Shown: positions 1 through 6,852 of the stretch, one piece after another
Numbering within the stretch: the first letter of the stretch is position 1
Layout of the letters: every line of letters starts with the position of its first letter
NCBI GenBank assembly: GCA_045660385.1
Contig: JAZRDT010000026.1
Location: 1 to 7,342 of the forward strand
Origin: UBA1189 sp045660385
GTDB taxonomy: Bacteria > Bacteroidota > Bacteroidia > Bacteroidales > Bacteroidaceae
Length of the DNA: 7,342 bases
Direction: 5' to 3'
Translations under genes and position numbers: made by a program
The notes under the pieces: model-generated
What the model saw: only the letters and a program-made list of their open reading frames with translations
What the model was told of the DNA's origin: nothing
Databases searched by the model: none

Positions 1-326
1 GTAGAGCTGCCATCCGCTGCGCTGATAAACTCGCACTCGCTGAGCGAGCGCTCAGCATTCATGCCGCCTAGGTACACCACGCCGCCAGGGACCTGTACGC
101 TAGCTCCGTAGGCTTTGGGGTAGTATACTTTCTGGCCTCCGTCGGCGCAGGGAACGTCGGGGAAGTTGCATCCGCCATAGGTGGATAGTTCTCCCTTCAG
201 CCATCCAGCATAGTGGCCAGACACGGCCTTTTCAAGAGGTGTTGCAGGGGTTACAGATACGCGGTTCTGCGCCATGCTGAGCAGGGTGCAGAGGAAAATG
301 AGGGGAAGGAATAGGATACGTTTCAT
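1..326 (-). CDS. nanM: NanM-like kelch mutarotase / N-acetylneuraminate epimerase, N-terminal 108 residues (cut by window edge)
   Basis: Reading the minus strand from an ATG at 326-324 gives an open frame of 108 codons that continues beyond the left edge. Residues 1-20 look like a Sec signal peptide: Lys-Arg, a hydrophobic run of Leu, Ile and Phe, then cleavage probably near Ser-Met-Ala-Gln. The mature part carries GGCNFP (51-56), a Gly-Gly-Gln-Lys-Val-Tyr-Tyr stretch (63-69) and YLGGMN (85-90). These resemble the first blades of the cyclically permuted mutarotase family (kelch beta-propeller) that includes E. coli NanM. That family speeds interconversion of alpha- and beta-Neu5Ac outside the cytoplasm, so a periplasmic location is expected. 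The gene starts 8 bp after the epimerase stop codon, so it is almost certainly the third gene of the nan operon. The family assignment is good. The exact substrate is inferred from the neighbours, and about two thirds of the protein is not visible. Confidence 0.82.
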   Translation of the reverse strand, partial: MKRILFLPLIFLCTLLSMAQNRVSVTPATPLEKAVSGHYAGWLKGELSTYGGCNFPDVPCADGGQKVYYPKAYGASVQVPGGVVYLGGMNAERSLSECEFISAADGSS

Positions 327-334
327 AAGGTCCC

Positions 335-1504
335 TTACTTGGTTAGTTCCTTACACAATTCGTACGACTTGATCATCATGCGGGGGATGTGGAAGGGACC
401 CTTGAAGATGTTGCCCTTGGCGGGCTGTGCCACGGTGCCGTCGCGATGCAGGTAGCCATACCACTCGCCATACTCGCTATCGGGGAAGTGGGCATAGGTC
501 CACTCGCTGATCTTGCGGTGCATCTCGATATACTTCTCATCGCCCGTAGCCTCGTAAGCATAGAGCGTGGCGATGATGGCTTCGGTCTGTGGCCACCAGA
601 ACTTCATGTCCTGTGAGTAGTCCTGAGGAGGCAGGCTACGGCAATCGCGGAAGTTGATGATGCCGCCATACTGCTCGTCCCATCCCCACTTCCATGACCA
701 GTCGAGAATCTCAAGTGCACGTTGGGTGATCTCCTTGTCCCAACCTCGATGCTTGGCCTCTTCGAGCATGAACCATGCGGTTTCGATACAGTGGCCAGGA
801 TTGATGACACGGCCATTGATGGTGTCGATGAACTCACCGTTGGGGCCTACCATCTCGAGCAATGCCTTGAACTCGGGCTTGACAAAGTCTTTCAACGACT
901 CCAGTGACTCGTCAATCTGCTGGTCGAGCACGGGGTCACTGATCACCTCGCGGATGCGTGAGGCGGTGTTGATGAGTATCATCACGATGCTGTGACCTTT
1001 GGCTTGCAGGGTGTCGAGGTACTTGGGCTCCAGACATCCTGGGGTAGCGATAAAGCGACGAATGTCCTTGAAGAGTTTGAGGGCCTTCTCGGCATAGGTC
1101 ATGTCGCCCGATGCCTTGGCATACTCGGCCATAGCGATGGCAGCAAATGATTCGGAGAAGACGTAACGGCGCTTGCGCAAGGGGCGACCATCGGCAGTCA
1201 CCTCAAAGTACATGCGACCGTCGGTGTCGAAGCAGTGTGCCTCGATGAAGTCGATGGTGCTCTTGGCGGCTGCCAGCCACTCAGGGTTCTGCTCTATGGT
1301 GTTGTAGGCAAACGATGCTACGAAGGCAAAACGACCTTGGAACCACACCGACTTGGTGGTGTCGATGAGCGAGCCATCGCGGTCAACACAGGTGTAGATA
1401 CCGCCATTCACGCGGTCGAGTCCATGACGAAGCCAGAAAGGCATGATATTCTCTGTGAGGTCGGCACGATAGCGCTCGGCCCATTGGGTAAGGTATTGTT
1501 TCAT
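335..1504 (-). CDS. nanE: N-acylglucosamine 2-epimerase (AGE/renin-binding-protein family), ManNAc to GlcNAc
   Basis: This is a complete 389-residue protein of the AGE/RnBP (alpha/alpha)6-barrel family, close to the usual length of about 390-400. It should interconvert ManNAc and GlcNAc in the cytoplasm without phosphorylation, unlike the small TIM-barrel NanE that uses ManNAc-6-phosphate. Visible landmarks are WFQGRF (54-59), the SESF segment (117-120), NPGHCIETAW with His238, KFWWPQTEA (301-309), and GPFHIPR with His372 near the C-terminus. The two histidines fall where the catalytic pair lies in characterised AGE enzymes. The ATG at 1504 is 21 bp after the lyase stop codon and fits the family N-terminus. 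Its position between lyase and mutarotase matches the Bacteroides fragilis type of sialic-acid operon, where an epimerase of this kind is required for growth on sialic acid. A cellobiose 2-epimerase is the main alternative within the superfamily and is disfavoured by the operon. The symbol follows B. fragilis usage, not E. coli usage. Confidence 0.92.
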   Translation of the reverse strand: MKQYLTQWAERYRADLTENIMPFWLRHGLDRVNGGIYTCVDRDGSLIDTTKSVWFQGRFAFVASFAYNTIEQNPEWLAAAKSTIDFIEAHCFDTDGRMYFEVTADGRPLRKRRYVFSESFAAIAMAEYAKASGDMTYAEKALKLFKDIRRFIATPGCLEPKYLDTLQAKGHSIVMILINTASRIREVISDPVLDQQIDESLESLKDFVKPEFKALLEMVGPNGEFIDTINGRVINPGHCIETAWFMLEEAKHRGWDKEITQRALEILDWSWKWGWDEQYGGIINFRDCRSLPPQDYSQDMKFWWPQTEAIIATLYAYEATGDEKYIEMHRKISEWTYAHFPDSEYGEWYGYLHRDGTVAQPAKGNIFKGPFHIPRMMIKSYELCKELTK

Positions 1505-1525
1505 TGTCGTGTTAGGGATGCTGGA

Positions 1526-2443
1526 TTAAAACTTGTTGCAACGCTCGAAGAAATTGATGGCTTCGAGTTCCTTACGGCAGGCTTCCTCTTCGGCATCAGT
1601 CATGTTCTGGAAGGGCGTGCGGTTGGGGCCGAGGTCGAGACCGATGAGTTTCATGATGCGCTTGCCGCATACGATGTTGCCGCGATAGTGGCAGATGACG
1701 TTGATGACATCCTGTGCAAAATTCTGCAGTTCGCGTGCCTTCTCGATGTCGCCAGCCTTCCATGCGTCGATGATGCCCACTAGGTTGCATCCATTGTAGT
1801 TGGTGGTGCCGCCTATGCCGCCCTGTGCGCCGCCCATGGCGAGTGAGGGGAGTATGGTCTCGTCCTGACCATGGAGCATATCATACTTGCCGTTCTTGTA
1901 GAGACGGCATTGGTTGTACTCGTAGATGCTCTCATAGGTGTACTTGATGCCGGCAAAGTTGGGGATGCGTCCGTCAACAGCTTTAAGGAAATCAACCATT
2001 GAAAGGTAGGCACCATTGAATGCGGGGATATGGTAATAGTAGAAGGGGAGTTCGGGAGCTGCAGCTGCAATCTCTTCGCAGTACTTTACCAACTCCTCTA
2101 TGCGGTTAATCTTGGGGAAGGGAGGAGCCATGGTGCCGATGCCGAAGGCGCCAATCTTCTGTGCGTGAGCTGCCATGCGGCAAGCACTCTTTACACAGGT
2201 GCTACCTACATGTACGATAACCTTGAAGTCTTTTGGCGCGGCATGCATCCATACCTCGGCCAAATTGATGCGCTCCTCTTCGGTGAGCATATATCCCTCG
2301 CCCGAAGAGCCATTGATGAAGACGCCTTTGAGGCCGTTCTTCTGCAACATTTCGGCGTATGCAGGAATGGGTTCGTAGTTGACTTCCCCATCGGGATAGA
2401 AGGGGGTAAAAGGTGCATTGATAAGTCCGATAATTTTTTCCAT
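1526..2443 (-). CDS. nanA: N-acetylneuraminate lyase (sialic acid aldolase)
   Basis: This 305-residue class I aldolase of the DapA/NanA TIM-barrel family cleaves Neu5Ac to ManNAc and pyruvate in the cytoplasm. The pyruvate-binding loop is GSSGEG (45-50). The catalytic tyrosine is in YYYHIP (Tyr137), and the Schiff-base lysine is Lys167 in AGIKYT (164-169). A glycine-rich segment (204-212) follows. The YYYHIP and GIKYT motifs favour lyase over dihydrodipicolinate synthase. The frame stays open upstream to 2554, but I chose the ATG at 2443. Homologues start with the same Met-Glu-Lys-Ile-x-Gly-Leu pattern, and the longer version would run across the likely promoter at 2493-2524. This is the first gene of a three-gene operon with the epimerase 21 bp downstream. 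In Bacteroides fragilis the equivalent gene is called nanL. Function is confident from motifs and context together. Confidence 0.93.
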   Translation of the reverse strand: MEKIIGLINAPFTPFYPDGEVNYEPIPAYAEMLQKNGLKGVFINGSSGEGYMLTEEERINLAEVWMHAAPKDFKVIVHVGSTCVKSACRMAAHAQKIGAFGIGTMAPPFPKINRIEELVKYCEEIAAAAPELPFYYYHIPAFNGAYLSMVDFLKAVDGRIPNFAGIKYTYESIYEYNQCRLYKNGKYDMLHGQDETILPSLAMGGAQGGIGGTTNYNGCNLVGIIDAWKAGDIEKARELQNFAQDVINVICHYRGNIVCGKRIMKLIGLDLGPNRTPFQNMTDAEEEACRKELEAINFFERCNKF

Positions 2444-2492
2444 AGTATAATCGTTTGTTGTGTGACGTTTTTTATTGTTTCTTGTAATTACG

Positions 2493-2524
2493 CAAAGGTA
2501 GTTTATTGTTTGCAGATATGAAAA
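2493..2524 (-). promoter_or_regulatory. Bacteroidetes-type promoter of the nan operon
   Basis: On the minus strand, TACCTTTG (2500-2493) is an exact match to the Bacteroidetes -7 element TAnnTTTG. A weaker TTTT (2524-2521) sits 20 bp upstream in the place of the -33 TTTG. Transcription should start near 2486, giving a leader of roughly 43 nt with no visible Shine-Dalgarno sequence before the lyase ATG. The assignment rests on consensus and spacing only. Confidence 0.6.
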
Positions 2525-2540
2525 TAATGGGGTGAAAACC

Positions 2541-2571
2541 TTTCGATTTGGCAATATGTTGTGTAAATTTG
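2541..2571 (+). promoter_or_regulatory. Bacteroidetes-type promoter of the DUF4954 gene
   Basis: TAAATTTG at 2564-2571 matches the -7 consensus TAnnTTTG. At the usual 19-bp spacing the -33 position holds TTTC (2541-2544). A better TTTG at 2547-2550 is only 13 bp away, which is probably too close. The start of transcription would be near 2578, giving a leader of about 63 nt. The two divergent -7 elements (2493-2500 and 2564-2571) lie only 63 bp apart, so one bound regulator could affect both directions. Confidence 0.5.
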
Positions 2572-2605
2572 CGTTTAGAAATTATAAAATAATATCTGGG
2601 GATGC

Positions 2606-2619
2606 TTTGGCATGCCATT
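2606..2619. promoter_or_regulatory. Palindromic TGGCATGCCA element in the DUF4954 leader
   Basis: The ten bases TGGCATGCCA (2608-2617) form a perfect palindrome 24 bp before the ATG of the DUF4954 gene and downstream of its predicted -7 box. The wider 14-mer TTTGGCATGCCATT differs at one base from positions 6976-6989 upstream of dnaK. It could be an operator or part of an alternative promoter. No known binding protein can be named from the sequence. Confidence 0.35.
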
Positions 2620-2641
2620 GTGAAGTTTTAAACTATATAGT

Positions 2642-4846
2642 ATGGAACGTGTGACTTTACTTCCACCCGAAGCCTTGAGCGATGGATGGATTGACCCCAA
2701 ATATATTCCGACAGGAGAAAATAAATACTATATCCGCAATCGTCAGGTAAAGGCACCTGAGTGTGGGTGGCGTCATCTGCGCAGTGATGAGATAGAGCGT
2801 CTGGTAAAGAACAATAATACAGCCTCTTCGTGGGATACGGTGTGGGTGACCGACCGTTTTGAACCACGCATGATTAAGGACAATAAGTTTTATGGCACTG
2901 TGCGCATCGGCTGTGTGAGTGGCGGCGCCTTGCAGTATCATGATCTTCGCTTGCCGGTAGGTATTACCAACTCGAGTATACACTCTTGTGATATAGGTGA
3001 TGACTGTGCCATTCATGATGTGCATTATCTGTCTCACTATATCATCGGTGACCATTGTATGCTGTTTAACATACAAGAGATGGACACCACCGACCATGCC
3101 AAGTTTGGCAATGGCATTGTCAAGGATGGTGAGCCCGAAGAGGTGCGTGTGAGGATACAGATTATGAACGAGACGGGTGTGCGCTCTGTAATGCCATTTG
3201 ACGGCATGATTACGGCCGATGCCTATTTGTGGGGGAAGTATGTAGACGACACGTTGCTGCAGCAGCGATTGGCCGATATCACTCAGCGTACGGTGGATTA
3301 TCATCGCGGCTACTATGGTGAGATTGGCGAACGTTGTGTGATCAAGAACTCAAGCATCATCAAGGATGTGAAGATTGGTACCGACTGCTATATCAAAGGC
3401 GCATCCAAGTTGAAGAATATCACTATCAACTCTTCATTGAACGAACCATCGCAGATAGGTGAGAACGTGATTCTAGTGAATGGTATCGTGGGCTATGGTT
3501 GTCGTATCTTCTATTCCTGCACGGCGGTGAAGTTTATCCTTGGTAATAACTCAAACCTCAAATATGGAGCCCGCCTTATCGATTCTATCATGGGCGACAA
3601 TAGTACTATTTCGTGCTGTGAGGTGCTCAATAACCTCATATTCCCGGCTCACGAGCAACACCACAACAACTCGTTCCTTATAGCTTCGGTCATTATGGGA
3701 CAGAGTAATATGGCTGCTGGAGCAACGATTGGTAGTAACCATAACAGTCGCACCAATGATGGTGAGATTGTGGCAGGACGTGGCTTCTGGCCAGGTTTGT
3801 GTAGCTCGGTGAAGCATTCGAGCCGCTTTGCATCGTTTACATTGCTAGCCAAGGGAGATTTCCCTGTAGAGATGAACATCCCCTTGCCATTTGCTTTGGT
3901 GAACAATAATGTGACGGATAATCGTTTGGAGGTAATGCCTGCTTATTGGTGGCTATATAATATGTACGCGCTTGCGCGTAATTCATGGAAGTATAGGACC
4001 CGTGATCGTCGTCTGACGAAGGTGCAGAATATTGAGTTCGAGACTTTTGCCCCCGATACGATGAGTGAGGCTCTTGCGGCACGTCATTTGATTGAGCAGT
4101 GGGTAGGTAAGACTTACTTGTCTGGTGAGCAATGTTCGGCAAGTCTCGATGAGGCTGATTGTCGCAACAAAGGCCGTCAGTTGCTCCACGGTGACCGTAG
4201 CGTGGTAGATGCGCTCACGGTATTGGGCGAAGGTATAGAGAAGAGCAAGCGTCCGGTGCATATACTCAAGGTATACGATGCATACCATGCTTATGGTGAT
4301 ATGCTTGTGCATTATGCCATGACGAATCTCTTGGCGAAAGCCGACTCCGTAGATTCTGCTGACTTTATTCAGGATATAAGGATGGGGGCAGAGAGTGCTT
4401 CGCATGCAGCATGGGTCAACCTCGGTGGACAACTGGTGATGGCCGATGACTTGAATGCGCTGAGAAGTGACATTCGTGAGGGAAGACTTGATTCGTGGGA
4501 TGCTATTCACAAACGATACAATGAGTTGTGGACTCGATATGCAGATGATAAATTGAATCATGCCATCCATTGTCTGTGCGATGTTATGGGCACAAATGAG
4601 ATGACTCCCGACTTTTGGCTACAGGCTTTGGCTTATGGTGAGCGTATAGAGCGTCGTATAGCTGAACAGGTATATCTGTCGCGTAAGAAAGATCACGACA
4701 ATGTGTTTAGGGCATGTACTTGCCGTAACGATGAGGAATTGAAAGCGGTGTTTGGTAGTGTTGACGAGAATAGCTTCGTTTGTCAGATGCGTGAAGAATG
4801 CAATACAAACATAGCGAAGATAGAGCGGCTGAGAAGTTGGTTGTAG
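2642..4846 (+). CDS. DUF4954-type left-handed beta-helix protein, function unknown
   Basis: This 734-residue cytoplasmic protein has no signal peptide or membrane segment. I recognise it as the DUF4954 family of Bacteroidetes proteins, probably with a separate C-terminal helical domain (from memory the region called DUF6819). To my knowledge neither is characterised. The middle shows imperfect hexapeptide-like repeats of left-handed beta-helix type: residues about 107-147, with IGDDCAI and IGDHCML, and about 226-365, with IGERCVI, IGTDCYI, IGENVIL, MGDNSTI and AGATIGS. This is the fold of sugar acyltransferases and the GlmU C-terminal domain. A dense polar segment at 336-407 (HEQHHN, GSNHNSR, the Gly-Arg-Gly-Phe-Trp-Pro-Gly run, KHSSRF) looks like an active site. 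Residues from about 425 on are mostly helical. There are 20 cysteines. The ATG at 2642 is the first in frame and fits the leader. The gene is divergent from the sialic-acid operon and convergent with nagB, so a role in amino-sugar handling is plausible but only inferred. Confidence 0.85.
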   Translation: MERVTLLPPEALSDGWIDPKYIPTGENKYYIRNRQVKAPECGWRHLRSDEIERLVKNNNTASSWDTVWVTDRFEPRMIKDNKFYGTVRIGCVSGGALQYHDLRLPVGITNSSIHSCDIGDDCAIHDVHYLSHYIIGDHCMLFNIQEMDTTDHAKFGNGIVKDGEPEEVRVRIQIMNETGVRSVMPFDGMITADAYLWGKYVDDTLLQQRLADITQRTVDYHRGYYGEIGERCVIKNSSIIKDVKIGTDCYIKGASKLKNITINSSLNEPSQIGENVILVNGIVGYGCRIFYSCTAVKFILGNNSNLKYGARLIDSIMGDNSTISCCEVLNNLIFPAHEQHHNNSFLIASVIMGQSNMAAGATIGSNHNSRTNDGEIVAGRGFWPGLCSSVKHSSRFASFTLLAKGDFPVEMNIPLPFALVNNNVTDNRLEVMPAYWWLYNMYALARNSWKYRTRDRRLTKVQNIEFETFAPDTMSEALAARHLIEQWVGKTYLSGEQCSASLDEADCRNKGRQLLHGDRSVVDALTVLGEGIEKSKRPVHILKVYDAYHAYGDMLVHYAMTNLLAKADSVDSADFIQDIRMGAESASHAAWVNLGGQLVMADDLNALRSDIREGRLDSWDAIHKRYNELWTRYADDKLNHAIHCLCDVMGTNEMTPDFWLQALAYGERIERRIAEQVYLSRKKDHDNVFRACTCRNDEELKAVFGSVDENSFVCQMREECNTNIAKIERLRSWL

Positions 4847-4871
4847 TGAAAGAATTTTATAGATATAAATA

Positions 4872-4901
4872 AGTAAAGCTTGCCATGCGGCAAGCTTTAC
4901 T
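4872..4901. terminator. Strong hairpin between convergent genes, probable bidirectional terminator
   Basis: AGTAAAGCTTGCC (4872-4884) and its exact reverse complement (4889-4901) form a 13-bp perfect stem closed by the four-base loop ATGC. It starts 25 bp after the DUF4954 stop codon. The plus-strand side is followed by CTTATG, with no proper U-tract. The minus-strand side runs into TTATTTATAT, which is moderately U-rich and would suit transcripts leaving nagB. Confidence 0.7.
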
Positions 4902-4917
4902 CTTATGATTGACTACA

Positions 4918-4941
4918 TCACCTCTGTTTCTAAAGAGGTGA
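4918..4941 (-). terminator. Second hairpin downstream of nagB
   Basis: TCACCTCT (4918-4925) pairs with AGAGGTGA (4934-4941) across an 8-base loop, starting 18 bp past the nagB stop. No U-tract follows in either direction, so on its own it is a weak terminator or a 3'-end stabilising stem. Together with the larger hairpin at 4872-4901 it gives nagB transcripts two successive stems. Confidence 0.45.
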
Positions 4942-4959
4942 AACTTGACATGATAGTTA

Positions 4960-5751
4960 TTAGAGGTTGTCCTTCTCGATGTCCTTGAAGTAGTTTACAG
5001 TACCTACCTTGAGCTCAACGGTAGCAGCATCGTCGCATACGATAATGCCGTGGGGGTGGAGCTGGAGTACGCTGATGGTCCACATCTGAGTGATGGCGCC
5101 CTCTACTGCATGATACAAAGCTTGTGCCTTGTTGTGTCCGTTAGCGAGGATGAGCACCTCTTTAGCATCCATTACAGTGCCTACACCTACAGTTACAGCA
5201 GTCTTGGGCACCTTGTTTACGTCGTTGTCAAAGAAACGTGAGTTGGCGATGATGGTGTCTGTTGTCAAGGTCTTTACACGGGTGCGTGAGGTGAGCGATG
5301 AGCCGGGCTCTTTGAATGCGATGTGGCCGTCGGGGCCGATGCCGCCCATAAAGAGGTGGATGCCACCGTATGACTTAATCTTTTCCTCGTAACGAGCACA
5401 CTCAGCCTCGAGATCTTCAGCATTACCATTGAGGATATTCACATTTTCTTTCTTCACGTTTACGTGACTGAAGAAATTGTTCCACATGAATGAGTGGTAG
5501 CTCTCGGGATGATCCTCGGGAAGGTTGCAGTACTCGTCCATGTTGAAGGTCACTACGTTCTCGAAGCTTACCTTACCCTCGTTGTAGAGACGGATAAGCT
5601 CCTTGTAGGTGCCCAGAGGTGTGCCTCCGGTAGGAAGACCGAGTACGAAGGGTTTCTCGGCAGTGGGGCCAAACTCGTTAATTCTCTTTACGATGTGAGA
5701 TGCAGCCCATACGGCCATCTTCTGGGGATTGGGTTGAATGATTAAACGCAT
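4960..5751 (-). CDS. nagB: Glucosamine-6-phosphate deaminase
   Basis: This 263-residue protein aligns by eye along its whole length with E. coli NagB (266 residues). It converts glucosamine-6-phosphate to fructose-6-phosphate and ammonia in the cytoplasm, the last step of GlcNAc and sialic-acid breakdown. The phosphate loop is GLPTGGTP (38-45). FNMDEY holds Asp72, and GPDGHIAFKEP (139-149) holds Asp141, His143 and Glu148, the known catalytic set. Residues matching the E. coli allosteric GlcNAc-6-phosphate site are also present: Ser151/Ser152, Arg158, Lys160, Thr161 and Tyr254. Activation by GlcNAc-6-phosphate is therefore likely. One difference is Lys147 where E. coli has Asn. The gene begins 45 bp after the recA stop on the same strand, and I see no convincing TAnnTTTG box in that gap. 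It may be partly transcribed from the recA promoter or from a promoter inside recA. Confidence 0.96.
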   Translation of the reverse strand: MRLIIQPNPQKMAVWAASHIVKRINEFGPTAEKPFVLGLPTGGTPLGTYKELIRLYNEGKVSFENVVTFNMDEYCNLPEDHPESYHSFMWNNFFSHVNVKKENVNILNGNAEDLEAECARYEEKIKSYGGIHLFMGGIGPDGHIAFKEPGSSLTSRTRVKTLTTDTIIANSRFFDNDVNKVPKTAVTVGVGTVMDAKEVLILANGHNKAQALYHAVEGAITQMWTISVLQLHPHGIIVCDDAATVELKVGTVNYFKDIEKDNL

Positions 5752-5796
5752 AACTTTCTTTGTTAAATTATGATTTGGTTAAAATTATTCTACAGG

Positions 5797-6816
5797 TTAT
5801 TTTTTCAAGACTTCCATAATCTTAGCTTCCAACTCTTCAATCAGTTCGGGATTGTCTTGAATTAGTTGCTTGGTAGCATCGCGACCCTGGGCGAGTTTCG
5901 TGTCTTCATAAGAGAACCAGGAACCTGATTTCTTGATGATGCCATGTTCTACACCGAGATCGATGATTTCGCCTACCTTTGAGATGCCTTCGCCAAACAT
6001 GATGTCAAACTCGGCCTTGCGGAAGGGAGGAGCCACCTTGTTCTTAACGATCTTTACCTTCACCTGATTACCGATTGCTTCGTCGCCGTCCTTAATAGGA
6101 GCGCCAGACTTGCGGATGTCGATGCGGATTGAAGCATAGAACTTCAGGGCGTTACCACCGGTAGTTGTTTCAGGATTGCCAAACATTACACCAATCTTTT
6201 CGCGCAACTGGTTGATGAAGATGCATGTGGTGTTGGTCTTGGCGATGGTAGCAGTGAGTTTGCGCAGTGCCTGGCTCATGAGTCGTGCCTGGAGGCCTAC
6301 CTTGTTGTCGCCCATGTCACCCTCAATCTCTGCTTTCGGAGTAAGTGCAGCTACAGAGTCTACTACTACGAGGTCTACTGCAGATGAACGAATGAGTTGC
6401 TCGGCGATGTCAAGTGCCTGCTCACCATTATCAGGTTGTGCTATGAGCAGATTGTCGATGTCCACACCTAATTTCTGTGCATAGAAGCGGTCGAACGCAT
6501 GCTCAGCGTCGATGATGGCAGCAATACCGCCATTCTTTTGAGCTTCAGCAATGGCATGGATAGCCAAGGTGGTCTTACCAGATGATTCGGGACCATATAT
6601 TTCAATGACGCGGCCACGGGGATAACCGCCTACGCCAAGAGCGGCGTTCAGACTGATTGAACCTGTGGGGATAACCTCAATCTCCTCAACTTTGTCATCG
6701 CCCAATTTCATGATTGACCCCTTGCCGAAGTCCTTTTCTATCTTGTCCATAGCGGCCTGCAAGGCTTTCAACTTGTCGGCCATTGGATTGCTTGCTGTTT
6801 CTTCTTTCTTTGCCAT
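5797..6816 (-). CDS. recA: RecA recombinase
   Basis: This complete 339-residue RecA binds single-stranded DNA and ATP to form the filament that drives homologous recombination. Walker A is GPESSGKT (75-82). Walker B is the hydrophobic run ending LVVVDSV (149-155). The DNA-binding loops are around 165-178 (L1) and 212-224 (L2, FGNPETTTGGNAL), and the RecA signature ALKFYASIR is at 223-231. The C-terminus is shorter than in E. coli (353 residues) and only mildly acidic. The start at 6816 (Met-Ala-Lys-Lys) is preferred over Met12 because it lies about 30 nt from the predicted transcription start and fits related proteins. The short leader is AT-rich, with an alternating TA run at 6824-6834 and no Shine-Dalgarno sequence. 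I see no familiar LexA box. nagB follows 45 bp downstream. Confidence 0.98.
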   Translation of the reverse strand: MAKKEETASNPMADKLKALQAAMDKIEKDFGKGSIMKLGDDKVEEIEVIPTGSISLNAALGVGGYPRGRVIEIYGPESSGKTTLAIHAIAEAQKNGGIAAIIDAEHAFDRFYAQKLGVDIDNLLIAQPDNGEQALDIAEQLIRSSAVDLVVVDSVAALTPKAEIEGDMGDNKVGLQARLMSQALRKLTATIAKTNTTCIFINQLREKIGVMFGNPETTTGGNALKFYASIRIDIRKSGAPIKDGDEAIGNQVKVKIVKNKVAPPFRKAEFDIMFGEGISKVGEIIDLGVEHGIIKKSGSWFSYEDTKLAQGRDATKQLIQDNPELIEELEAKIMEVLKK

Positions 6817-6852
6817 ACTTATTTATATATATATGTTTTATAATTGAGTTTT

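Noticed and set aside
1235..1783. Plus-strand open frame of 182 codons opposite the epimerase and lyase
   Set aside because: It spans the end of one real gene and the start of another in antisense, has no recognisable domain and is explained by codon bias of the true genes.
2030..2521. Plus-strand open frame of 163 codons opposite the lyase
   Set aside because: It is antisense to a well-supported enzyme gene and runs into the divergent promoter region.
2494..2543. AAAGGT and ACCTTT as an inverted repeat across the divergent promoters
   Set aside because: Arms of six bases separated by 38 bp are expected by chance, and one arm is simply part of the -7 box.
2444..2554. Upstream extension of the lyase frame by 37 codons
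   Set aside because: The extra residues do not resemble lyase N-termini and the region holds the likely promoter; the ATG at 2443 gives the standard family start.
2657..3304. Minus-strand open frame of 215 codons opposite the DUF4954 gene
   Set aside because: It is a shadow of the long plus-strand gene; the composition shows no domain or plausible start signal. The same applies to the 195-codon frame at 3983-4570.
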